Source of the DNA: Sporodiniella umbellata
Taxonomy: Eukaryota; Mucoromycota; Mucoromycetes; Mucorales; Rhizopodaceae
NCBI GenBank assembly: GCA_025677835.1
Contig: JAIXMR010000061.1
Location: 62,001 to 126,000, forward strand
DNA length: 64,000 bases
Direction of reading: 5' to 3'
Part shown: piece after piece, positions 9,186 to 20,915 of the stretch
Layout: each line of letters opens with the position of its first letter
How positions within the stretch are numbered: position 1 is the stretch's first letter
The notes under the pieces: generated by a model
The model's database searches: none
What the model was told of the DNA's origin: nothing
Seen by the model: only the letters and a program-made list of their open reading frames with translations
Translations under genes and position numbers: made by a program

Positions 9186-12100
9186 CTATTTTTTGCCTTT
9201 GCGCTTATTGGCTTCCAAGTTGGGCGCTGACACCTTGACTTTACTCATCATCGCATTAATCGCTTCCATATCCGGAACACTCTTCATCAACTCTTTCTCT
9301 CGTGCCGTAGCCTCAGATAGGTTCAGGAAGACGGATGCCGCTTGCTTCACAGCTAGAACAGAGAGAGAGGGCTCAGTCTTTTCTCAAAAAAAAAAAAATT
9401 TTTTTTTAAGAAGGCTTACCTTTGCCTCGCTTCAGCGAGCCTGGCGTCAGCTTCACCTTGTACTTGTATTTCTGAATGGCTGGATAGGGTGCACAGACAG
9501 GAATAGCAAAGTGAAGAATGTCTTGCGGCAGAGGGTTGCCTGTGATTGAGTCAAGAATCGAAAGGTTAGCCACCTCATCCGCTTCAAGCATCGTGATGTT
9601 TTCTTCCTTTAGCATCTGACGGATCACTTCCTTGTCCTTTTCGTCCGTACCCGTCTCCACCGGCTCTTCCACCTCGGGTACGGCGAGCGCTGATGCATTG
9701 GCTTCTTCTGCTTTCTTGAACTCGGCTCGTTCCTTTTCTAACGCTTCCTTTTCCTCCTTCATCTTGGCCTGGCGTTTGGCCTTTTTGCCTTTCGGCTGGG
9801 GTCCCTTATTGGACCCCAAAAGCGCCATACGCAGTTCCCTTTCCTCGTTGTCTTGTTCACCATATTTTTCTTTGATCTTCTTAGCCTTTCCTTTGCGTCC
9901 GCGTGTGGATGCCGGTGGCCCTGCCTCTTTGGCTGGTCCTGGTGGCTTTGTCTTGTTTTCCTTTGGCTTCTGCTTCTGTTTGATGGCTTCCGTTAACTCG
10001 CTCACATTTTCTTTCTTCATCATACGTCTCTCTTTAGCCGTAATGAACTTTTTGCGCGTCGTCTCTTTGCTTACGGCCTTGTCCGCTAACTCTTCGGTAC
10101 TATCGTCTCCGTAATCCTTCAGCGCATATTTATCGGTCTCTGCCAATACCTCCGGTACTGTCTCATGAGGGAGAGAGGCTAGCTTCGTATCAGGAAATGC
10201 ATCTTCATCTTCGCTGCTGCTGCTGCTCTCTTCTTCTAATGCTTGACTGTCGCTGGATACTGTGTCTACATCGTTTGCTGGGGGTGTAGAGCATGAGAAT
10301 CTTTCCCCTCTCCTTTTTTTTTTTTTTTTTTTTTTTTTCCTGTCCTTACCTTCTGCTTCTAACGACACCTGGGTAGTCTCCGCTTGGTCTGGTATTGCTT
10401 GACTTTCAACCGCAGGTTCAGTCAAGGCTGCTTCTTGACTCTCCATCTTATCTTCTGGCTCGACACTCTTGACATGATTACCAATAGACGATTCGTCCAG
10501 CTTGAATAGATAACCAAAACCATAGATCAGCTGCACAGGCGGAAGGAAGTTCTTCTTACCGCGAATCATAAAACTGCCCGTAGTCAGATATTCGCCAGAA
10601 GGTGCCGATTTAGATACCTGATCAGGATAAACCCAATAGGCACTGGTGACCATCTTGGAATCCCACGCCTTACTTTGACAAACAGACATAATACCTGCTT
10701 GGTAAAGCGTGCTGGGAGGAATAGGCTGACCGTTCGCTTGAGGCTTGTTTTTCACAATCACACTAGCAGCCCCATGAAGATCTGCATGAATATACACATC
10801 GTCCTTGAGCAGATAGCGTTTCACAAGCATCTCATTCTGTTGCATATCACGACCCGCAACGACCAAATGTCCTTCAGTCGAAATAAACCACAAAAACTTT
10901 TCAAACCAAAAGGGTTTTCTGATTTTGTTAATAGTGGCTGTGATCTTGGTTTCTTTCAGATCCTTTCGAATCTTTTTTTCTGCAGATTTCAAAGCTTTCG
11001 TGGTAGCTTCAATCGTCTTTTCATGCTTGGTTGCAGTACTCTTTTTTTGTTCATAAAACTTTCTGGCATTGGCAAAAGCAGTCAAACCGATGTCTACATC
11101 GATCCTGTACACCTGTTTTGCTTTCTCTTCCCTACCCGTTTCATTGTCACTATCACTGTCGCTCTCTTCCTCATCTCCATGATCACTTTATACAGAAAAG
11201 AGTGAGCACCTCTAATGCCTATTGTTTCTAAGCTATCTTACGTCAAAACCAACGTGATTTGATTTGTTTCAAGCTTCAGCTTTTCAATCAATAGAGCAAT
11301 AGGATTCTCTTTCCGCTTTTCTTCTTTTACTAAATCGTTCAAATCCTGCCAATCCATTTGACTGGCAACCGCATTCCGAATAATAGTAATCGCTGCATCC
11401 ACAAGTTGAAGGTTCAATTCAATCAACTGTGCTTTACGCGTGTTGGTCAGCTGCTGGTTAAGAAGGGTTTCTACTCTTTTCTCTTGTTCTAAACGGACAG
11501 ACTCAATCTTCTTCATCGCAGCGTCTTCTTGTCTTCGGGTCTTTAGTTCTAATTTTTGGGCCTCGATCGACGAAAAAAATTCATCCACAGCTTTATCAAA
11601 CGTGTCAAACTCCTTGTACTTTCGTTTGTTAAATTGTTTGTAGAGATGGGGATGAAATTCATCGTAACTAAGCAATAGAGCATTAGCTTCAATCTCTCTT
11701 TTGCGTTTTGTTTACATTTCCATCACTTCCTCGTCTGTGTCGTTCTTCTTTTCTTTGGGATCGTCCAGTAAAACGATATATCCTTTAGGCACCTTGCTTC
11801 CAGTCTCCACAATCATTTCATCTGCTCTTTCAAATCCTTGCAGTAAAGACTGCATCATGGGTGAGTTCTCTGAACAATCAAAGTCGGTAGCGACTTTCAT
11901 ATTCGGGTCCAGGTCGGCCTCCATAATAATATGCTCTACCATGGCCGGTCCGTAATCGAACTTGATGTTCAGAATCTTTTTCAGGTTGTCTTTAGGCCCT
12001 GCAGATGACAGGGCGGCTTTTAGTTGTTCGTTGTCTACTTTTTTAAAATCGTTCAAAATCGCTTGGATATTGTAAATCTCGCCTACGGCTATTTTGAGGG

Positions 12101-12776
12101 TTTCGGTAGGTTGGACAGCACGTAGTAGTGCCAAAATACGATATTCATGATCAGTAAGAATAACGTTGCCCTGTTTTCTATCATGAGTAACAGACTTCTT
12201 CTTACACATCTATATCTACTCTTTACCGACGCATAGAATTCGCAAATAATATGATATCCAATGCTTTTCTCTCCGCCTGCAAATTCAAAATCTACGATAC
12301 GATCTACGCCCAATTGCCTAATGTTAGTAACTCGTCTAGTACGAAGATGTTTTCGAAGCTATAGGCAGTCAACAATCACTTTTTCAATGTCTTTTCCTCA
12401 AAAAAAAAAAAAAAAAGTGGTTTACCTTGGCACAGAAAGGTGTTGGTATATTGGATTTTTCTCTACTGAACTGTGTTGTATGAATACGTGTACCCGATTC
12501 GACTAAAACAAGTTCTTTATCGTCAGGCTATAAGTAAACGACATGAACACACTCTCTTTCTTTTTTTAAAAAATAAAATAAACCTCTTTACTTTGGCGAA
12601 TTTAAATATAAAGGTTTTGGCATTGACGTCATATACATTTTGCAAACGAATGCCAATCAATCTTTCAAAGGAATGGTCAATGGCCTATTTTTTAAAACCT
12701 AATGTGTTTATGGTTACCTCTCTCTCAAGTTGCTTACTGTAGCGCGAACATCTAAGGCGTTAAACCGTTGTTTCAT
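9186..12776 (-). CDS. RQC2: NEMF/Rqc2 (Tae2) ribosome-associated quality-control factor
   Basis: Binds the obstructed 60S subunit with peptidyl-tRNA, recruits the Ltn1/Listerin ligase and drives CAT tailing. Nine exons: 12776-12738, 12684-12592, 12527-12426, 12358-12227, 12170-11716, 11667-11242, 11185-10350, 10277-9420, 9352-9186; 3108 nt, 1035 aa, in phase. NFACT-N begins MKQRFNALD, with Asp9, and QLGVDRIVDFEF supplies the DR pair near residues 97-98; these match residues needed for tailing in yeast. Next come coiled-coil segments, an acidic linker (DSDSDNE), NFACT-R (WFEKFLWFISTEGHLV, HADLHGAASVIVKN, GEYLTTGSFMIRGKKNF), a charged Lys/Glu-rich stretch and NFACT-C ending MSKVKVSAPNL. Intron 10278-10349 is 72 nt with no in-frame stop and carries A25 on the sense strand. 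Confidence 0.96.
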
Positions 12777-13663
12777 TTTTTTATTCAAAAAGAAAGAAAG
12801 CAATATTAAGACGTATTCTTTCGAACCGTACATCCTTTTATAGGCCGTCTGAATTCAAAATGTATGAAGCGCCACAGCATACTTTTTTTTTTTGAAAACA
12901 GTATTGGGCTTTATCTGTAAAAAGGGGGTCATTGTAAGAACAAACAAGGTCAAACTCATGAATTGGGTTTGTTGTAAAGTATCTTGGAGCGTTTGTCAAT
13001 AGTCGACTGTTGTTCTTTTTCCGTTTATGAAAGTGGAGTTTTTTTTTTTTTTTTTTTTTTTTTTACAGAGAGCTGCGGTAGGCTGTACTCTTTTTTTTCA
13101 GTGCCGTCATTCTGAACTTGGCAAAAATCGATCAGCGATTTTGTATTTTGATGAGAAATGAGTAGACTTGTGCTATTCCCTACTACCGCTTCTTTTTTTT
13201 TTTTTTTTTTTTTTTTTGACTATCAGTTGCTTATCTAATGAATGTTACAAGTTATTAAATGTGTATCTAGTGAGGCTGGCTAGGTTATGTTTCGTAGACT
13301 GTTAGCCCTAGACTCTCTGGTAGAGATAAATGTAAAGGTTTACCACGACTACTTCAGCAAAAGGTTCAAGCTAAAAAAAAAAAAACTGTACAGAACCAAC
13401 ACTGACATGTATATATACTCCTGATACGGTGCAAAAAAAAAAAATATAGATAACAAAAAACGCCAGTATTTTCATACGTTTATTGGGACGCAATAGAAAA
13501 ATTCAGTGCTAGTTAGGGTTGACAGTGAGCCTATTTTCATAGAGCAACAGCGCCACATACACGTGACTTGAAAATTTTTTGTCTGAAAGAAAAAAAAAAA
13601 TTAGCAGCCCTTTTTTTTTCCTCTTCTTTTCAAAACCGTTGCAGACAATTTTTCTATTTAAGC
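12777..13663. other. Divergent intergenic region RQC2/eIF3c
   Basis: No gene seen over about 890 bp. It contains T runs of about 24 nt at 13040-13064 and again near 13193-13217, and several A runs. It presumably holds the promoters of two translation-related genes. Confidence 0.6.
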
Positions 13664-16189
13664 ATGTCTCGCTTCTTCCGTTCTACATCAGATACCGAAT
13701 CTGAGAGTGACTCTTCCGAAAATGAGTCTCTTTACTCCCAAAGCGATTCTGAGTACGACTCAGAGGCCGAGAGCTACCACTCTGACACCGGCAACGATCA
13801 ACCCAGAAATCGTTTCTTGAAAGGTGGAAGTGATTCAGATGACTCTGACGATGAAGGCAATAGAAAACGTCAAGCTCGCTCTCAAAAGGATAAGAGACTT
13901 GAGGAAATGGAAAGTGCCGCCAAGTCCATTGAAAATGGTCAAAAGAATAACGATTGGAATTTGATTGCCACAGGTGAAGAGAAAAGAGAGAAACAGAAAA
14001 AGCAGCATGTAGGCTTTATTAACGCGTTACAATAACAGAGTTCGACAAGTTGACTGTTACCATTTCCAGAGCTACCATCGGCTTCAACAAAATCCCCATG
14101 CCTAAATTCTTTGTTAAGCTCATGGTTGAGTTAGATGACCACTTAACTGAGGCTCTCCAAAAGGATAAGGCTGAAAAGAAGAAGAATACTGGTAAGAGTA
14201 AGGCTATGAACAACTTGAAGCAAAAGCTCAAAAAGCTTTCCAAGCAATATGCCGAGTTCATTAATGCTTACAACGAGGTAAAGGAATTTTTACTTTTTAT
14301 GTAGAGAGTGTAGTATATTGATCACACATCTTTTTTTTTTACTCAGAATCCCGAGGAATTCATGAAGGAGGAAGAACCTGAGGTTATTGAGACAAAGGCA
14401 AAGCCTACACAAAGTGCTAATAGAGAGGCCCTTGCTGAAGATGACGATGAAGGATTTACTGCTGTTGGTTCAGGGGGAAAATCTGTTGTCAGTATCTCCA
14501 ACGAAAACATTTTGGTTCGTCTAAGAGAAGTATTGGAAAGCCGTGGTAGAAAGGTAAATTGGCGTTTTCGCTTGTTTTGCTTTAATAACACGTTGTAAAA
14601 AGAACACAGACCGATCTGAACAAATCACTATCTTGGAAACCCTGTCTGAAAAAGCCAAATCACCTTTCCAAAAGATTTCTGTCTTATTGGCTTTAATTGC
14701 TTCCCGGTTCGATCTCAACATCGGTAAAGCTCCTTTCATGGATGTATCCACCTGGAAGGCTGCTACTTTAGAATTCAACACTCTTCTTGAGGTTCTTGAA
14801 ACTAACAAATCTTTCATGGTAACTGAGGATGCTGAAGATCTTGAAAACGAAGACAAAGATGTTGTACCTAAGAGTGGAGAAGTAGTTAAGCTTAGAGGAT
14901 CTATTGTCAGTTTTGTTGAACGTTTGGATGACGAATTTACAAAGTCGCTTCAAAACACCGACCCTCATGCCACAGAGTATATTGACCGTCTCAGAGATGA
15001 GGCTACTATCTACGCTTTGTTGCAACGCTCTCAATTCTATCTTGAAACATACAGCATGACCTCTTGCATTCCCCGCGTTATTTTCCGCAAGTTGGATCAT
15101 GTTTATTACAAGCCCGAAAACGTTATCAAGTCACTTGAAACCACTAGCAAAAAGCTCTTGCCTAAATACATCACCTCTAAGATCACCACTGCTGAGGAAC
15201 CATCTGAATTGATTGGTCAATTATGTACTTACCTTTATAATGATACATCAAGCGTGTTCCGTACCCGCGCTATGCTTTGTCACATTTACCATTATGCTCT
15301 CCTTCAAAAGTACTACACTGCCCGTGATTTGCTGTTGATGTCTCATGTCCAAGACTCTATTCACCAAGCAGACATCGCTACCCAAATCTTGTATAACCGT
15401 GCTATGGTTCAACTCGGTATCTGTGCTTTCCGTGAAGGTTTGATCAAAGAGTCCCATGCTACTCTCTCCGAAATTCAAGGTTCTGGTCGCGTCAAAGAAC
15501 TGTTGGCACAAGGCGCTCAAGCTCAACGATTCAACCAAGCACCTGCTCCTGAAACTGATGCCAACGACCGTCAACGTCAATTGCCCTTCCACATGCACAT
15601 CAACTTGGAACTCCTGGAGTGTATTTTCTTGACTTGCTCCATGCTTTTAGAAATTCCTGCTCAAGCACAGGCTGGACCTAACAACAAGAAGTTCATCTCA
15701 AGACCCTTCCGCCGATTGCTTGATTATAACGAACGTCAAGCCTTCTGCGGTCCTCCTGAAAACACAAGAGATCACATCATGAGTGCTGCAAAGGCTTTGG
15801 CATCAGGCGAATGGGAAAAGGCAAAGGAATATATTTTGGCTATTAAAATCTGGGATCTTATGACTGAAACTGAAAAGATTAAAGAGATGCTTGTCCGTAA
15901 AATCCAAGAAGAAGGTCTTCGTACCTACCTGTTTACCTATGCTTCTTACTACACCACATTCGGCTTAGAACAATTATCCACCATGTTTGACCTACCTGTA
16001 AACACCGTATCCGCCATTGTGGCAAAGATGATCTTCAATGAAGAATTAGCAGCATCACTAGACCAAGTTACTCAATGTATTGTTTTACACCAAGTTGAAC
16101 TCTCTAGACTCCAGGTTCTTTCTTTACAATATTCGGAAAAAGTAGCCAACTTGGTCGAACAAAATGAAAAGTTGACCACTACTTTTTAA
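13664..16189 (+). CDS. NIP1: Eukaryotic translation initiation factor 3 subunit C (eIF3c/Nip1)
   Basis: Core eIF3 subunit contacting eIF1 and eIF5 and scaffolding the 43S complex. Exons 13664-14008, 14041-14277, 14347-14553, 14603-16189; 2376 nt, 791 aa. The N-terminus MSRFFRSTSDTESESDSSE is the usual acidic, Ser-rich eIF3c start. It is followed by FDKLTVTISRA and PMPKFFVKLMVELDDHL (eIF3c N domain), GRKNTDRSEQITILE, then the long last exon with the PCI domain (for example FTYASYYTTFGLEQLSTMFD and VSAIVAKMIFNEELAASLD). The acceptors chosen at 14041 and 14603 are the ones that preserve phase and match the family; alternative AGs 2-7 nt away break the frame. Confidence 0.97.
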
Positions 16190-16297
16190 GAAAAAATAAA
16201 AAAAAAAACTCTTTTTTTTTTCCTCCCCATCCCCTTTCTTTTGATTTTAAAATAAAAATTACAGTCTGTTTTCTCTTTTGTCTATATAACTGTTTAT

Positions 16298-17153
16298 TTA
16301 AACTGCACGCTTAGTTTGAAAGAAGCTTTTGAGATAGTAAATTTGGAAGAAACAAACAGATACTAACAAGCCCAATTGGGTAATGGACCACCATTTGACA
16401 CGAGCGTTAGTACTTTCAACAGCTAATACACAAAGAGTAAGCACTTCTATTTAAAAAGGATGAATTCTAAAAGCTTACTGTCTCTGTGTCTACGCTCTCT
16501 GGCTACTATATATTCTTGAGAAGATTTGATACCAAAAATACTAAGAGTCAGCTCTTCAATTTCGCGTTGTAAAGGGTCGATTTCAACTAAATATATACAT
16601 GTTTATATCGTTGTATTCTCGCTTGATTTAGTCTGCTGTTACCTTCGTTGGTGTTTTGATGAACACGGGTATTGAAGCTAATACTGTTAGAACTCTCAGA
16701 GTTTTTCTCGTTGGAGAAACAGAATCTGTATTTTCCACTTTCAGGAGCAGTGATTGTGTATGATCCTTGGTCATCTTCATCTTGAGAAATCATAATGTTG
16801 TCTTGAGGATTAGTCAACTAAACAGATTGAACGATTAATATCTTTTTTTTTTCCTTGCTCAATGCTAATACCCAAAATTGAACAGGATCCTCTGAATCGT
16901 CATCTACCTAAAGAATAATTGGAACGAAAAAAGAAAAAAAAAAAAAAAGAGGCATGTTGAGTCTATTGCCTTCCATATATGTATATCGTTGTATTACTTG
17001 ATAGGTTATAGACATGGAGTCATGGCGCTCCAAAAGTTCGTAAAAACATTCTTTTGTTTCGGGATGGACTTCAACTGTAATGGCGGCGATGCTTTTGAGA
17101 CAAAGAACAAAAGTAAAGATAGCTAAAATGAATGCTTTTTTTGGATAAGCCAT
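16298..17153 (-). CDS. p24/emp24 (TMED) family cargo receptor
   Basis: Type I membrane protein of COPII/COPI vesicles between ER and Golgi. Exons 17153-16998, 16907-16872, 16817-16643, 16586-16479, 16422-16298; 600 nt, 199 aa, the normal p24 length. It has a signal peptide (hydrophobic stretch after MAYPKKAF), a GOLD domain with TKECFYELLER and the conserved GKYRFCFSNE, a coiled-coil region (DPLQREIEELTLSIFG), one membrane helix (QLGLLVSVCFFQIYYL) and the cytosolic tail KSFFQTKRAV. The tail combines the FF export signal with basic retrieval residues. Which p24 subclass it belongs to needs an alignment. Confidence 0.93.
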
Positions 17154-18921
17154 GATGAGATGACAACGCTACTGTCAAAAAAAAAAAAAAATTATTAATT
17201 GACAATTCAACGCAGATTTAATTCAATTTCGCTACTACAAAAAAAAATGCACCTGTTTCTGTTTGAAGATAATTTAGTCGCATTTCTCATTTTCTGGCCC
17301 TGTTACTCAAACATACACGAATGGAAAAAGGGCTCTCTAGCCAAATGTGCTTGTATTAGTACAGTTATGTTTGATAAATACACTGGTATTAGTGACCTTC
17401 TATATGTCTACGTTTCAAACTTTTTTTTTTTGGTTTTTTGGGCCCCCCAACTCAAATAGGGGCTTCAATTTGTATTGAAGAGGGCTGAATATTAAGGCGC
17501 ATGTTTATTTAGTGTGTTTAAATACAGTCTCTACGTTTCATTCGGATGCAAATAGAGAACTTATGATCAGTTGGAAAGCTCCTGTGCGAAGCTGGTCTAA
17601 CGAGCCACATTACTACACTTTCTTTTTCTCAAAATCTTTACTAGACCGGTATAGAAATAGCTGTTGCAGGTAATTTGCACCCTCCCTATGATAAATACAA
17701 CTAAAAGAATAATTAAAGTATTTTCTCTGTCATTCAAATTGAGCTGTATTTAGAACGCGAGCTAACAAAGACTTCAAAACATATAGTACCGGAAATATCT
17801 ACAGACTTTTTTGTTTTTCGAGTCTTAACAATACTACAAAGCGTTTTTAAAGCAATTTACTGGTAAGTATACCAGTACTGCAAAGTGTGATTTGCGGAAA
17901 CTAAAATTGTTTAACGTACCGCTGTCGATCGAAAGTGGCACTGTTGGGCAAAATCAGAAGTCAAAAACCAGTACGCCCTGTTATAGAAACAGAAACAAAA
18001 ACAAAACAAAAAAAGACCCCAAATCAATACTAATACTAAGTATTTTCCCTTGAAAAAAACAACTAAACATGAACCCATGACTATCGCTTTTTAAAGCGCA
18101 TATTCCAAAGTCATCTAAAGAGCCTAAGAGGATCACCTGTTTGTAGTTGTTTGCACACAAAAAGAAAAATATAGCGCTAAAAAAAGAAAAGCAAATTTTT
18201 GGTACGCTAAGCGCATATTTTGTCAGATTATGTACCAACAAATATATATCATTTTAACTTTTAAGGGATTAGGGGGGAATAAACTGTAAATCAGAAGAAA
18301 TTAATATGACAATTGTAAAGTGCTTTACCCTGTATAATATATTGAAGCAGCTAAATTTCGAATCCCTGTTTCTTTTTACAAGACTTTTGTCATAAAACTA
18401 TTGGTTTAGAAGGAGAGTTTTAAAAACAGATTTGGCAAGACAGAGTTTCCAAAACAGGGAGAGGTACTGGATTCCCTCATCTTGCATTCTTATTAATAAT
18501 TGACTGTTTGTCACACAGTTTTTTTTTTCTTTTACGATAACACGATGACCTGAATAAAACAATAAGCGCTCCCTTTACTTGTGTTCAAACCGTAACCCTG
18601 CGTCATGAAACTTTGCTCCCTTTTATTTCTTTATTAACGAACAGATAGAGTGTAAACAACTGACCGTGCTATGCGATCATTTGTAACTCTACAAGCTTCG
18701 GTTAGGATGAAATTTTCTTCCGAAACACCATCAAGGCAGATATCGTCACAGCGATGATTTTGAAGAGTGTCTGAGCTATTATTATGTTGTTTATCTCTGT
18801 TTTGCAAGTTCCGAAATTAAAGTAAAAAGAAAATGTGAGCTATTTAAAGTTACACGCTACAAAGAAATCATAGTGTAAGGTTATCTTTATTATGTATATA
18901 AATGTTTATATAAATATGTAA

Positions 18922-18960
<39 letters not shown>

Positions 18961-19140
18961 CGTGTGTGGGTTTTATGTGCATATATTTATAAGAGGGAAA
19001 GCAAGATAGTCTTAAACGAAAGAGGAAGAGGGGAAAAAAGAGAAAAAAAAGTAGAGACTTTTTTTTAGGTATGTAAAAAAAGGGTGAATTTCGTATGTAC
19101 ATTTATAAACAGTCGTTCTTCCTTTTTTTCTTTGGGTAGT
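17154..19140. other. 2 kb intergenic interval
   Basis: No gene I can support. A minus-strand reading frame from about 18800 to 18640 has a protein-like composition and is discussed as a finding. A mixed (TA)n(TG)n microsatellite lies at 18919-18968. Confidence 0.5.
18919..18968. repeat. (TA)n(TG)n compound microsatellite
   Basis: Alternating TA followed by alternating TG, about 50 bp. Alternating purine-pyrimidine runs can adopt left-handed DNA. No gene overlaps it. Confidence 0.8.
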
Positions 19141-19443
19141 TCAATAGGCAAGGTAATCAGTAGGCTTGTCGTTATGGTGAGCAGAAAACATTCTGGAGTT
19201 TCCCATACTAAAGGATCTAGGCCTGGGCTCGTTTACAGGGGAAGCTGCATGCGTGTTGGGAACAACAAAGCTGCTGTCGTAAGGCATTGGGTTGTTAGTT
19301 CTTACAATCGAGTATCCATCAGTTACTTTGTTGGAAGTAGCCAAAATCTGTCGGAGCTCTTGGCAGGCTTCATCAACTAACTCTTCAGTGAAAAAGTAGG
19401 GGTATCTTGAAGACTTTTGTGGGCATGGTGCGATGATATTCAT
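19141..19443 (-). CDS. Hypothetical 100-aa protein
   Basis: I do not recognise it. A single ATG-initiated frame has balanced, protein-like composition: MNIIAPCPQKSSRYPYFFTE, then a helix-like acidic stretch (EELVDEACQELRQILA), followed by a Pro/Ser/Asn-rich, probably disordered half (NEPRPRSFSMGNSRMFSAHH) ending TDYLAY. No signal peptide or membrane segment. It stands alone between long AT-rich gaps, so it could be a lineage-specific gene or the last exon of a larger one; no upstream exon with a matching phase was found. Confidence 0.5.
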   Translation of the reverse strand: MNIIAPCPQKSSRYPYFFTEELVDEACQELRQILATSNKVTDGYSIVRTNNPMPYDSSFVVPNTHAASPVNEPRPRSFSMGNSRMFSAHHNDKPTDYLAY

Positions 19444-20675
19444 TTGTACAAAATTTTAGAAAGAAAAAGAGTGAAATAAAAGAAAAAAATAAAACTAATT
19501 TAATAACCGATGTTATTTTCTCAGATAACTAAGTTGTGTCACCGTGCTTTTTATTATTATTTTCCATACAACCCTTTCTTTAGTTTGGAAACCCTAAGAG
19601 CGATTTTTGCATCTTCACCAAAATAAAACATATATCATAAAGCGCCTTGTAAAATTGATGGCCCTGTTTCTTTTTTATCTTTTTTCCAGGCAATAACCTT
19701 ATAACGTTTTTATATACAAGATGTTTCGTAATTGTTCACGCACTTGTTGATAAAAAAAAATTTCAGGCAGTAAAAATCAAGTACTTTAAAATGTATTAAA
19801 TAAGTTCTCTGTTACTGAGTATCTGCAAAAGCATTGTAAGTCACTGATGAACAATTTCGAGACACTCTTGTATATTCGACAAGTTTAGGGCAAAAAGTTT
19901 GGAAGAGAATCGATGAGTACCATAGCAATGTAAAAACAGGTTTCAAAAAAAAAAAATAGATGTAAGTTGCCAGAACTTATTTTCTTTTATCAATGTTTTT
20001 AGAAGAAACAAATTTCCACAGCCTTACAGGATATATAGCATCTTATCAGAGCACTAGGAAACAATCAATTTTGTAGCAAGATCCTTACTAAATATCCATA
20101 GGCTTATACATTTTCGCTTCTGCTCGGATCAGTGACAATGGACTTGTGGCGCGCAAAACTCATTTCAACATGTCGCTTCCACAATCTCCAGTTGGTCTGC
20201 AAATTAACAAGCATGCTGATCAACACATCGTGGTAAACGTTATTGAATCTGTGCTCAGCTTTACCAATAATGCAATGAGTCCCCAGTATTATTATTTATC
20301 TTTTCTAATGACTTTGCACCATCATTTTTGGATTTATTCCCTATCCAAACCACTCGCATGTCTACCATTTACCGAACACCGTGTAAATGTGTAAATTTAA
20401 TATCGTTGAATCAGAACCAAACCAAAAAATGCAAGTTTCTTGATCAGTCATACACCTTTTGGTTGCTTGCATCTCTTTCTTTCTTTGTCAATCCTGTCAT
20501 GTTAATAGGCCATAATGCATATCCATAGCACAGGGTAAGGTAATGGAATTAAGGAGCCTTATTGGGTTGCTACTTGCTCCATTGATACAGAAGATAACCA
20601 ACACAGGTAACGCTTTGAACTTGTAATAAGCTAATATACAGTACCTGATGGATCAATTGACAAAGACAAAATTTA
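19444..20675. other. Intergenic interval with one weak plus-strand frame
   Basis: Mostly AT-rich with no supported gene. A plus-strand frame opens at the ATG at 20170 (MSLPQSPVGLQINKHADQHI) and runs to 20394. The first 22 codons look protein-like and are followed by a GTAAAC donor-like sequence, after which the reading becomes Phe/Tyr/Leu-rich and doubtful. It could be a first exon without an identified partner. Confidence 0.35.
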
Positions 20676-20915
20676 CTAAATACTGCACTTCAACGGTAAT
20701 TGGAGCGTGCCCAAGTGATTCATCCCTGAAACGTACAATACATTAGACTGCGTATCTTCCACCCATTCAATACTTTCATTTCTGTAGACATTGCCATCAA
20801 CGCCTATTATTGCCTTAATTAAAATGTCTTTGGCGTTTGGATGTTTTAGATTTCTAGTTATCATGTCTGTCCCTAGTCTTCGTTCAAAGGGAATTTGAAA
20901 TGGTGATGTCGTCAT
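20676..20915 (-). CDS. Hypothetical 79-aa protein
   Basis: Unrecognised. ATG-initiated single exon with protein-like composition: MTTSPFQIPFERRLGTDMI, RNLKHPNAKDILIKAIIG, VDGNVYRNESIEWVEDTQ and a C-terminus HLGTLQLPLKCSI. There is no membrane segment. The alternating charged and hydrophobic residues suggest a small beta-rich fold, but this is a guess. It may be one exon of a longer gene. Confidence 0.45.
   Translation of the reverse strand: MTTSPFQIPFERRLGTDMITRNLKHPNAKDILIKAIIGVDGNVYRNESIEWVEDTQSNVLYVSGMNHLGTLQLPLKCSI

Noticed and set aside
9632..10114. 160-codon plus-strand frame across the charged linker of NEMF
   Set aside because: Antisense of a Lys/Glu-rich repetitive coding region; composition is Ser/Leu/Phe as expected for such a shadow.
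18350..18372. TTCGAATCC-like tRNA T-loop
   Set aside because: No paired T-stem, anticodon arm or acceptor stem could be drawn around it. I found no tRNA in the window.
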